NCBI GenBank assembly: GCA_013396755.1
Contig: VWZF01000296.1
Span: 330,005 to 394,004, forward strand
Length of the DNA stretch: 64,000 bases
Origin: Sclerurus mexicanus
Lineage: Eukaryota > Chordata > Aves > Passeriformes > Furnariidae
Reading direction: 5' to 3'
Each line of letters begins with the position of its first letter. Within the stretch, counting starts at the first letter, position 1. Below the pieces are notes generated by a model. The model made no database searches, was not told the origin of the DNA, and was given only the letters and a program-made list of their open reading frames with translations. Of the stretch, positions 11,392 through 21,755 are shown one piece after another. The translations under genes and the position numbers were made by a program.

Positions 11392-14169
11392 CTACAAGAA
11401 CAGAACAGAACACAAGCTTCTATCAGAGTGAAAAAAAACATTTTCAAGACCATTTTGGTGTTCATGAATAAAGTAATTTAATTTAAAAACTACAGTTACT
11501 ATTTCTCATGCCTGACTACCAATTTAAAGAGGAAAATAATTAGTCTCAAACTCATGAGCTAAATATAAAGTATTAAAAAAAACCCCAACCTACTTCAGTC
11601 CCAGAAGAAAGAGACATTGCATTTCAAAATTTTAAATTTCCTAAGAGAAAGGTAACATCTGATGTCAGTAACAGTCAACAATAAGCAAGAATAGCTAAAA
11701 TGGAGTCTGATGAAAATTAATGAAGACAGCGTAAGTATGGAAACGGTAGAGTACAACTTACTGTCACAATGCCAATTGTAAATCTTCATAATAATGATAC
11801 TTCATGATCCATATTTAAGACATTACTGTTTTTTAAAATAAAATTAAATATAATCCAAATTCTTGCTGAAAAAATTCATATGTTAATCTTTCATAAAAAT
11901 CTGGACATTGAAAATTGGGAGAACTTAATATATCTGTACATTGAGAGAATTTAATACAGACTAAATGGCTGACAAAAAGTGAAAAGAATTAAGCCATGCA
12001 CTTAGTATAAAACTAGGAGATAGAGACATATGAAACTGGAAGTGCTACCACAGTAACTACCCTAGCAAGATTTCATGTATAGAGCTGCATTACATGAGCA
12101 GTGTGCAGGTGATCATACAGTAACATATTGTACTGCCTTTTATTTAGCGTGGCTAGCTACCTGAGCCATGCTAGACACTTGGAGGTAGAACTTTGAGATC
12201 CCTTCCATGAGCCTGGATCTGACACTCTTGTAAAGAAAATGTACATAGCTCAAAGCATTAACAACCAGCCTTGCTAATGGGGACTGACAAATGCAGACAG
12301 AGAAATGCTCGACAGTTTCTGATACCAAAACTAGTTTCCAAGACAGCTGATTCCCAAATATTCTTGTGTAACTGCACAAAGCTGCTTGGTACCATGCAGA
12401 CATTCCCTTCATTTTACCTGCAGAAGAGAAGATACTGAAAACCTTGGACTGGTCTATGTGGGAATGCTGCATCACATCAGAAATAAGGTGAAGTTGGCAA
12501 GATTCTGTTACCTTGCTTTGCTGCAGATTAAGAAGCATGCACATCAAGAATTTACCACAGTTCACATGACAGGTACTAACTTGTCGAGTTACAGTAACTC
12601 ATGCATGGAATTCTGCCTTAGCACATTACCATGCATCATTCATCATGTAGCACAGGTAAGTTCTTTCTTATCTCACACTATAGAGCTTGTTGCAGTTAAC
12701 CTCACAGCATATTTTTTACAGCCATGCTCTGTAAGATCAAAGAGATTCTAGCAACAAGGAAATTTCCCAATACAGAACATCACGTGGTTATTCCTATAAA
12801 ATCATTCTCCATGTCTTTAATTTCAAGGGATTCTGAGAAGATCAGTAGGAAAATAACTCCTATTACGCTTCTCCTCAGAAAAGGCATCACAGAGTTTAGA
12901 CCCAACAGAATTAAAGTGAGAATCTTTCTAATGCTAACCACTCTCAGTTTTATCAGGACCATCAAAGGCACAAAGTGCACTTTCCTGGTGAGCCGAATTC
13001 CTGATCTCAGTATAAATCCAAATTATCAAAGCAAAACTCTTTAAAAAAATTAGCTATCCTGGCATTCTAAAATGCATGCTCCAAAAACCACACAAGAGTT
13101 AAAATATTTTTGATATGTACAACTCTAGTACATTATGGAAACGCAAACTGTTCCTCCAACACAGAAATGCAAATTTGCAGCCAATAGCAGCTAAAGCAAA
13201 CCGAGAGTCTCGTTTCCTGTCTCCCCATCCTACTTCTTCATCCAAAGAAGCTTCCAAGAGAATAACCTCCTGGCAAAAACATGCAACTATATTCTGTCAC
13301 TTTATCTGTTTTATAGGCTTGCTTTCCTAGAAAACGCAATCATCTCAACTGCACCTCATAACTGGCAAGATCTGATCCAACTTTGCTAGAACATGACACA
13401 CCAAGAGCTTCTTTTCAATTGCATAAGGTAGCAGAAGATATTTTAATTTCCACTTTGTTGTGACAACTAGTATATGCACCACTTCTAAATCCACAAGTTT
13501 CCATTAAATGGGTAACTTCATCAATGTCTTCACTTCCAATATTAAAAAACAATGAACAGGCTAACAAGAAATGTTAAGCTACAATCACTTCAGCATAACT
13601 GTGGCAATTGCAGACACTTTGGCCCTGCTTTGACTTTCAGTTGCTTGTAAAGACCAAAGCTGTACTCTGTCGTGATGTGTAAAAACTTTCTGCTCTCCGG
13701 TTGATACATGCCTGCTGGACCAATGTGAATTTTATTTATTCATCACTGAAAATGGAGCATACTATATGTACACTCAGGCTGTTGTATGAAGTGGTCTCTC
13801 ATTGCCTCTAAGAATTAGTAATCACATGGAGAAGGAGGTTGCACTGTGCTAGCTCTTCCAGATTCTGAAAAAATACACGAAACCAATTAGATGGGTACAC
13901 TTCTCATTTTGATTTAGTGATTCACATAAATCATCCAGTCAGTAAAAGAAGAAAGTAAAAAACATCTGTACTAAGAAGTGAGGAAACAGTGGCTAGATTT
14001 AGAATTCAAAGGTTGTCTGAGTGCTTTTGAAGGGCTCACAAGCAGTAGAGGATTCCAGGACAAAACAAAACAAAAAACTAACCATGAGCTACTGTAAGAT
14101 CCTAGAAGATAACAGGCTAATGTGTATTTCTCAAACACCAACAACCAGATAGCTGTGGAGCCGATCAAG

Positions 14170-14790
14170 GATTGTTGGAAATAAAAGACAAGGATTGCTG
14201 GTAAAAACATGCCATAAGAAAGAACATGTGTCTGGAGAAGGGGGCCAAGGAGATGCAGGGCAGCACTTTCCTGGGACAAACATCATGTTCCTGGAGATAA
14301 CACAGTTATGCACAACACAGTACAGCCCAAGAACCACCCAAGCCCCTGAAGCTCTCTGACCCATTTCCAGAAGGGACTGCACACAGTAACTAATTTGCAT
14401 AGAGAGCAAGAAACCTGCCTTCAGGGCAGGGAAAGCTTATCTATAAAAAGGTAAGCCCTCCCACACCCAGGGACACCCCCGGGGACCCTGGACATCCCAT
14501 CAGCTGGACTAATGCTGGAACCAGGACTGGTGAACTCTTTCACTTTTTTTTTTTCCCCCTTTCTTTCTTTCCTTCTCTCTTTCTTTTCACCCTATCCCTT
14601 TACCCAAAACCCACTGCCATGTGCTTGTATAGTAGGTCAGGGACTAACATACCAATTTCCACACCAAGTGTGTAATTTACTAATAAAACTTTGTGAGCTT
14701 TTGTGAACTGCCTGACTTTTCTCCTTCCTTTCAACCAAGAGCATCTACAAATCTTGGGTGCTCCCTTACCCTTAAGGGTGGGACATCACA
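14170..14790 (+). mobile_element. Candidate endogenous-retrovirus LTR
   Basis: This stretch has the layout of an LTR read on the plus strand. A likely U3 contains an octamer-like ATTTGCAT at about 14393-14400. A TATA box (CTATAAAAAG) is at 14441-14450. A pyrimidine tract runs 14535-14588. A polyadenylation signal AATAAA is at 14682-14687, followed by a GT-rich stretch. A 'gtgctcccttaccc' segment ends with ACATCACA at 14790, consistent with a terminal CA. The 5' edge is uncertain, with TGTTGG at 14173 or further right. No target duplication was resolved and no retroviral genes flank it. It could also be unique sequence with coincidental signals. Confidence 0.55.
14535..14588 (+). repeat. Pyrimidine (CT/T)-rich tract
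   Basis: An almost pure C/T stretch including a T12 run and CTTT repeats, lying inside the candidate LTR, where such tracts are usual. Confidence 0.8.
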
Positions 14791-15554
14791 GACAGATATG
14801 GTATGAATCTCCACTGCTGCCTTCTTCAACAAAATTCAAATTATTTATTAGAAAAACATTATTAAAACATTATTTCCTCAAGTCAGAAAATGTTTGCTCA
14901 ATGCTAGAGAAGACATCTATTTAATACTTACATGCTATTTCAGTCAGGAAAACTCATGAGATAAGTCAACAATAGTCTGTTACAGAAGTTAAGATATCCA
15001 AGTCCATAAATGATAGTACTATACTTTTTAAAGAAATGCAAATACCATGCAAAATTGCTTCATGTTCTAGGATGCCTGCAGTAGCTAGCAAATTTAAGTG
15101 AGGAAAAAAGCATATGAATTAGAATTATCATTTTAAAATTGAAGACAACGAAGGAAAAGTTATGAATACGGACAGAAAATTGTAACTGTCTTTTGATCTG
15201 TTTCTGACGCAGCCTTTAATTTCCTTTCTAGTACAAACCTGTTTCTTATAACAACAATGATGTTTCTATACCTATTAATTTTATCTGATATAACCTTCTT
15301 TACATCAATATATTTTAGGTACACAGCACATTTTATCTAGTCCCAGTGAGAGATACACAATCATGCCCTATGGAAAAGTGGTTAGGAAATTAATGTAAAA
15401 CCAACGAATTTACTTGGCAAAAGCAAGATCTATGCAGAAAGGAAAGCACCGGTCAAAAATCAGTGTAGCTGAGGAAAAGTTCTTAAGATACATGAAATTG
15501 TTTAGCCTGGTTTAAGACAGAATTCTTTCCAGAAGTCTTTGTGGACAAAAATAA

Positions 15555-15915
15555 AATAACAGATTGAGGGGAGATGTCATTGCACTTACAACTTCCTTGT
15601 GAGGGGAAGAGGAGGGGCAGGCACTGATCTCTTCTCTCCAGTGACCAGTGACAGGACCAGAGGGAATGGCCTGAAGTTGTGTCAGGGGAGGTTTAGGTTG
15701 GATATTTGAAAAAGGTTCTACACCCAGAGGGTGGTTGGGTACTGGAACAGACTCCCCAGGGCAGTGGCCACAGGACAAAGCTTGACAGAGTTCAAGAAGC
15801 TTTTGGATAATGCTCTCAGGCACATGATGTGACTCTTGGGGATGATCCTGTGCAAGGCTAAGGGTTAGACTTGATTATCCTTGTGGGTCCTTTCCAACTC
15901 AGAATATTTTGTGGT
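15555..15915 (+). mobile_element. CR1 LINE, 5'-truncated 3' end (plus strand)
   Basis: This starts near GATTGAGGGGAGATGTCATT, the DNA for the CR1 LRGDLI segment. It continues with 'acaacttccttgtgagggg', 'ggaggtttaggttggatat', 'gggtactggaacag' and 'gagttcaagaagcttttgg', and ends close to AGAATATTTTGTG. The same tail type occurs at 39090-39447. It consists of only the last ORF2 codons and 3' UTR, with no coding capacity. It lies antisense in the MAST4 intron 11392-16869. Confidence 0.88.
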
Positions 15916-16869
15916 AACATAAAATCATCATTTTTTATCATTGTACAGAATGTGGAACTCTACTGTCTCTCAAGAGAAACAGAACAAATTCATGGGAAGA
16001 GAAAGACTACTTTAACTGTAAAAGAAATAGCCTAAACAAATCAGGTATCGCCTGTCCAGTAGTATGCATCATTCATAAAATGTTAAAAAAAAGACTAAAT
16101 AAATAAAATATTGAAGATCCATAGTTATATCTATGGGGTCCAAGCCTTTTACTGCAGAAGATGCTATGTAACTGTCAACATGTCAACTATTTGCTATTTC
16201 TAAAGCAGGCTTTCTCCACAACTCTCCAGTCTCTCAGGTGTGACTATCACAACAGACAGCTTAGTTCCAGGTTGTAACATGAACCAGTACTTCCTCTTCA
16301 GAACACAGGTGTGCAAGATGTACAGACTGATACTTCTCCCACTCCCAGTTCCCAAGTACTGGAGCAGAACCTCATGCACTCCCACAGCACCTCATGAGTC
16401 AGACTGTACACATATGACAAGGGGGGCTGATACAAGATCATATCAAAACAATTGCTCCAACAGGCAAAAATTAGTAAGTTAGACTTATCCTATTATGCGA
16501 AATTCACCCCATCTAAAGACAGCAGTCTAACCCAGAATGGATGAATCACACCACAGTTTCCCTGTCTTTTTGTTATCAAGATGACCTCACTTAAGACTCA
16601 GTATCTAACTACCATATGGCTAAAATAAGGCAGATCAAAAGGGGACAGTTAAGCCATCCCCATTACCAGAAAGTATCTCTAAGCAAAGTACACATTTTCT
16701 AAAGTTTTCTCCTATTTCATTGAAGTAAAGCAGTTTTATACCACATAATAATTCCAAGTCTATCAACCATAACAAAACCTACGTGGTCGTCTTCTAAGAG
16801 AAGCGTACTACACTTGAGAAGCTAAAGCATGTAAGAGAAATCTATCAGCACAGCAAAGTGGATACTTAC

Positions 16870-16948
16870 AGAAACAGTTGAGCTGGGTGTATTTGTACCA
16901 TAGCCAGAAGAAGGGAGAGAAGCCAAAGACCAGCGCCGTCCATCAGTC
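16870..16948 (-). CDS. MAST4: MAST4 coding exon (TDGRRWSLASLPSSGYG)
   Basis: This 79-nt exon has a first G that completes Arg (AG|G). It then encodes TDGRRWSLASLPSSGYGT followed by NTPSSTVS. This is the most conserved MAST-family segment N-terminal to the kinase and marks the start of DUF1908. RRWSLASLPSSGYG is near-invariant across the family as I recall it. RRWSLAS has the form of a basophilic kinase or 14-3-3-type phosphosite (inference). The acceptor is TTTCACAACAG. The donor is TCT|GTAAGT, a full consensus. The exon ends in phase 0 and is followed by the SSCSSQEKL exon at 11234-11391. The recognition is very strong. Confidence 0.95.
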
Positions 16949-17907
16949 CTGTTGTGAAACCGAGATCAGTCAAATGAACACAGCAGTATCGTAACACAGC
17001 AACATCTGTGCAAGTATTACTGTGTGAAACTGCATTCCAAAACCGATGCAAATGGGCGTTTTAATAAACTGTATACTTTGACAGGGGACCACAATAAACA
17101 AGCATTCACCAAGGATAATTTACACTTACAGATTATTTTAGTGTGTTTTTCTAATTAAAAATCTATGAGATGAAACAACCACAAAGTGAATGAACAGCTC
17201 CACAGAACTGGTGTCTTACTAACACACAGAGAAATGGACCATAGGGAGTTTACAACTCTTAGGTCCATCAGATGAACATTTATAAGCAAATTAAAAAACT
17301 TACAAACAAATGCAAACCACAATGCTCTGAACCACAGATAACTAAAACAGTCTGCTTGAAATACAAGGGTAGTGCATTCTTAGGCGGCATCAGTACAGGA
17401 TACCAGCAAATTAGAAAGCTAATGTCAAATAACTGCAAAGATTGACTAGGTAAAACCAAACTTGTTAAATGCCAGATACGTAAATCAGGAAAAAAAGTTC
17501 TGCGGAAAAAAAATCATGCTCACTCAGAAAAACATAATAAAATATATAGAAAAAAATTATAACCAGAATCAATTTATGTTCTTCACTGCCTGAAGTGAGC
17601 TACCCAACAGACAACATGGAACTTGAACACTCAAAGTGGCAAACTGAAGAAAACAGCTATGGGAGTCGTGTTTGGATTTTTGAGAAGGTAACATTTACCT
17701 GTCATTTCGATGCCCATGACTGGAGTACAATTGTATCAAATATGTTAAAAAAAAGCAAAATAATACATAAATTTTAAATGTAAGTTTTTATTAACATAAA
17801 GCAGAAATTTTTATTAACAAATGGTATGACAAGGGAAAGGAGAACTGGAGATCTGTTTTACAGCCAGTACAAAGACCATCGCTCAAATCTGATTTACATA
17901 AAAAGTA

Positions 17908-17957
17908 TAATTTTGAAGAACTGAAGATTAATTAAGTGTAATTCTGAAGAACTGAAG
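17908..17957 (+). repeat. 19-bp near-repeat, 31-bp offset
   Basis: TAATTTTGAAGAACTGAAG at 17908 recurs as TAATTCTGAAGAACTGAAG at 17939, with one mismatch. A small local duplication in an intron. Confidence 0.8.
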
Positions 17958-19015
17958 TCACGTCAAAACAGGAATTTTAACTTCTTGATGCAGCCTCCCT
18001 TCCTTCAAGCAAACTGTCTAAAAAAATCACTTGCTTCTTTCCAACCCAAGGTATTATTTCCTACTACCATTTAGCAGTCCACAAACTACAAGCAAAGCTC
18101 TAGGACTTTGAATACATGAAGTGCAAGGAAAGAAACTACAGTATTAAAATATGAAGAGTACATGTGCTAGAGACACTGCTGATTGTAACAAATACCAAAC
18201 TTCTAAAAAAACTTCCTCCTATTCCATAATTTTGCTCTTAGTTCATTAATTCTCCCTTCTCTCCTTCACCCAGATACATAAGATACCTCCAGATGTATAA
18301 ACCATTCCAAAAGTAGTTTTCTCTTCATTGGCCTTAGCTGAAGGTGTTCACAGCTGAAGCAAGAATTTAGATATTATTTAAACATGGGTGAGACCCATCT
18401 ATTCTGCAGCTGTGAGAGAGGAAGTACTTCCTTACTGAATAACTTACGGTGAACAGAGTTCCTGCATCACACAGAAAGGCCATCAAGGGTAGGCATGGGA
18501 TATCACAGAAAGTTATCTGGGAGACAAAGGTAGGAGAACAGGAGGCATCCATAATGGATGATGGAGGAAAAAAGGGGAGCAAGGCCCTACAGTGCTTTTC
18601 CCTGCACTCTGATACACCACTTGTTTCTGCCCTGGAGCATGATCTTACTTTCCAGCAGCTCTAGAAAACAGAATCTGTCACCTACCCATGGCCTTACAGA
18701 TACCAGACTTGAATATACCAGCAGAAGCAGCAGCTTCCAGAGGCACAGGCTATTCCTGGGCACTCATCACTCCACCAGACATGGGCAGAGGAAGGTGACC
18801 CTGCTGCTTGTTGCCAAGGTCCTGGGGAAGGCTGCCTCGAGCCCTGCGTGGCAGCAGACCACTTCCCAGACGCAGCCCCCTTCACTGTGGCTGCTGCGTG
18901 GCATGGCCAGCAGCTGATGAGAAGAGGCTACACTGGGAAACAACTTCCCAGGAGGCTTCCAAAACATTTCCTCTGCGTGCTTCTCCTTTCTTCTCACTTC
19001 CCCATCTTTTTGGTA

Positions 19016-19046
19016 TCCATCCACTGCCTGGGTGGCAGTGGATGGA
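19016..19046. repeat. Perfect 13-bp inverted repeat (hairpin)
   Basis: TCCATCCACTGCC at 19016-19028 is the exact reverse complement of GGCAGTGGATGGA at 19034-19046, separated by TGGGT. The stem is GC-rich and can fold from either strand. It lies in the GC-richer patch of the MAST4 intron 16949-20814. It may be a chance palindrome, a decayed inverted-repeat element or a structured RNA. The arms do not extend convincingly beyond 13 bp, so a microRNA precursor is unlikely. Confidence 0.85.
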
Positions 19047-20814
19047 AAAGGAATATCCATACACTTACACCACTTTGCCTCTGCTCCTTCAACCTGCTCT
19101 ATCACACTCACACAGAGGCTTGCTCTTGCCTTCCTTTTCACTCAATTTACAAAATATAACAGAAACAGCATGAAGTCAGAAGTCTGAAAACTGCTCTCAT
19201 TAACCACAGACCATTTTATGACAAAAATGCATCCTATCACAGGTTATATGAAAACCACTACACACATACCAAATTCATAAAAAATGTTATGTTTTCAACT
19301 TCATTATCATCAACCACTTTCACTATAAACATAAAACAAAATCAGTTTTCATAGAAAATTGCTCTAAATATGTTTCGTGAATCCCACTGAAGTGGTGAAA
19401 TATTTTGAAATCAAAGAAACTTCTTGTGTTACCATTTCTCCAGTTAAAGAACTTATTTAGAGCCCAATACAGGGCTCTAAGAAAGGTTAAAGTCCAAATG
19501 AAACACTGGTAAACAATTGCTTTTTTCCTCCTGAATTTTCAGGTTTGCAAAACTATAATGTTTTTAAACTTTCTTTTGATTATGGGTGGGAACGGAAAAC
19601 TACTTCCTGGCTGCTGTATTTCTAAGCAATGCTCAATCTTACACATCTGCTTTTTCCATTATAAACTATTTCTGGGTTTAATGAATCTTTCTAAAAATAC
19701 AATCACAAACAACTGTAACCTATGAAGAGACAGTATCTCTGACAAAAGCTATCAAGAAGAAGTAGATTCAATGAAATACTCAACTTGCTTAAGGTGCTGC
19801 TTTAAAAAGTAATATCACAAGCTATTAGAAAGATTGGCAAGATCTACTGTCACCAATGAAACAGATTCAGGTAAAAGAAATACATGAGTTTTCACTTCTT
19901 TTCAGCTTTTTTTGAAAAAAACCCTCAAAGTTAAGCCATTTTTTTGCACTTACTTTTCAGAACTTGTGTGTGCCACTTTACTGACATCCTAAAATAAAGT
20001 AACTAAAATTTTAAAGGCAAGTGATGCCTCACTGCAAATTCTACAGTTACATGCATGACACTACTTGAGCATTCCAATTTCATTTTTTGTATATATACTC
20101 TTGGGTAAACACATAAACTCTGCCCACCCTCACAGACTTAGAGCTAATGAACATATCATTTGAGGTAGGCTGATAAGGTATTAAATGATAAGGAACTACA
20201 CTGGCACGAACTGGGAGTCTCCCAAGACATCCTACCAGCTTTGGTTGTGGTTCATTTAATAATTATTTACTCCACAGATCACTTCAAATTCACTTTAGAT
20301 CTTCAGAAATTCAGCTAGTATTAATCACTCTCCACAACACTCCTCTGACAATGCTGATAGTCTCAGTGGTACAGACAGTGAAACAGATCAAGGACAGGTA
20401 TTCGAGGTAGGGTAAATAACAATATTACTGCTGCCAGTAAAATCAGATTCCTAAACTCAGGACCTCTATCATAGAGGTCTTATAAGCAATGTACTCCTTA
20501 CATCAGTCAGAAAAAAAATCTTCATATAGCTTAAAAATTCCCCATATCTCAGAGGATGAGGAAATAGTGTCTCAACTGGACTCATCACAATTCAGTCATT
20601 AATATTTTTTTATTTAATTCAAAAAGATATGACCACATTGCACCACTCATTCAGCACAGTTTTGTTGCCACTGAGGTTTGGGAAACTTTACATAAGTGAG
20701 CTAACACTTATGATTCTAAGCAATAGACCCGACAGAGGTATTTGCCATCATCTTTTAATATCTGGGTCCAACAACATGCAAAATGTGTGTTGCATACTTC
20801 AAACAACCCCTTAC

Positions 20815-20884
20815 CTTCGTGCAAAAGAAAAGTGGGCTGAGGCACTGGGAGAGAAGTTCCTAGGGCTATCTTGAGGACTGTTTC
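20815..20884 (-). CDS. MAST4: MAST4 coding exon (SPQDSPRNFSP)
   Basis: This 70-nt exon starts with GA, completing the Gly codon begun in the exon at 32818-32906. It encodes NSPQDSPRNFSPSASAHF, then SFAR, and ends with AG, the first two bases of an Arg codon. The block SPxDSPRNFSP...HFSFARR is a MAST-family signature just before DUF1908. The acceptor is CCAACAG and the donor is AG|GTAAGG, a good consensus. The exon is Ser-rich with three SP dipeptides, so it is probably disordered and phosphorylated (inference). No stop or frameshift is seen. The intron separating it from the previous exon is about 11.9 kb, the largest intron bounded on both sides within the window. Confidence 0.9.
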
Positions 20885-21639
20885 CTGTTGGAGATGATAG
20901 ACAAAAAAAATATTAGAGGGTGGGGAGAACCACTAAAAACATTCAGACATATTTATCCAAGCATTTCCAGCAGGTTAGAAATGAACTGCAGAATTTCTTC
21001 TCTCATAGTTTCTCAGAAAGAAAACTCTGAAACAGAAACATGTCAACTCATGTTTCATTTATACTGAATTTTTAGTCACTGGATTTTACAACTCAGAGAA
21101 CCTTCTATTTAACCTTTTAATTTGAAAATTCTCAAATTAATTTGAGAGTTAAAGTTTAAGAAAAATCAGTACATTAGTTTGAAATATACTGTTAATGTCA
21201 GAAAAAAGGTGGTTTTTTTTTTAAATCATGTAAAACATTCAAAAGATAGAAAAATCATGATCAAAGTGATTTAGCCCTTACACAAAGTCTCTAGAGCATT
21301 TCCACAGGAGCTCTTTTGTGATTTTTTTTTGTTCTATTTTTTTTCCTATCTCAAAAACAAACACAGCAGACAAAACACAATAAATTGATTTTTTCCCCCC
21401 TTAGTTTGGTTAGAGCAAGGCACGGAAAGGCGACTGCCCTTTGTGATGAGAAGTAACTGCACATTGTGAACAGGTTGTAACTTTAGGATCTGTTACTTCT
21501 TCATACCAGAGGACCCAAAGTCCCGCGGACCAGGATGAGCGCAGACAGGCAGCAGCTGGTGAGAGCTGCTCCTGCCACCTCTGCCCATCAGTTCTTGAAA
21601 CTAGAGGAAAAACAGAAGCTGAGGAAAAAATAAAGATGA

Positions 21640-21755
21640 CCCCTAAAAAACCCCACAAAAACTACAAAATACAAACAAAACTCTCCAAACCCCAAATAAA
21701 CAAAAGAAACCCCTCAGCCAAAACCCCAATAAACCCACACCAAAAGCCAAAAGGA
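21640..21755 (+). repeat. A/C-rich low-complexity tract
   Basis: About 115 bp composed almost only of A and C, with repeated CCCCAAAA-like units and very few T or G. On the transcribed (minus) strand it is a T/G-rich stretch. No element was recognised. Confidence 0.75.

Larger units (their letters stand above)
11392..16869 (-). other. MAST4: MAST4 intron (5.5 kb)
   Basis: This intron lies between the exons at 16870-16948 and 11234-11391. It contains a candidate LTR (about 14170-14790) and a 5'-truncated CR1 (about 15555-15915), both on the plus strand. A 141-codon minus-strand open frame at 12140-12565 resembles no known family and is regarded as chance. The rest is unique AT-rich sequence. 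Confidence 0.85.
16949..20814 (-). other. MAST4: MAST4 intron (3.9 kb)
   Basis: This intron lies between the exons at 20815-20884 and 16870-16948. It includes a locally GC-richer stretch at about 18780-19060, with frames open on both strands and a strong hairpin at 19016-19046. A short 19-bp near-repeat, offset by 31 bp, is at 17908-17957. No recognised transposon. Confidence 0.85.

Noticed and set aside
12140..12565. A 141-codon minus-strand open frame, the longest in the window
   Set aside because: It has no recognisable domain, Cys and Ser distribution typical of random frames, and no consistent splice context. It lies in the MAST4 intron, and frames on the opposite strand overlap it.
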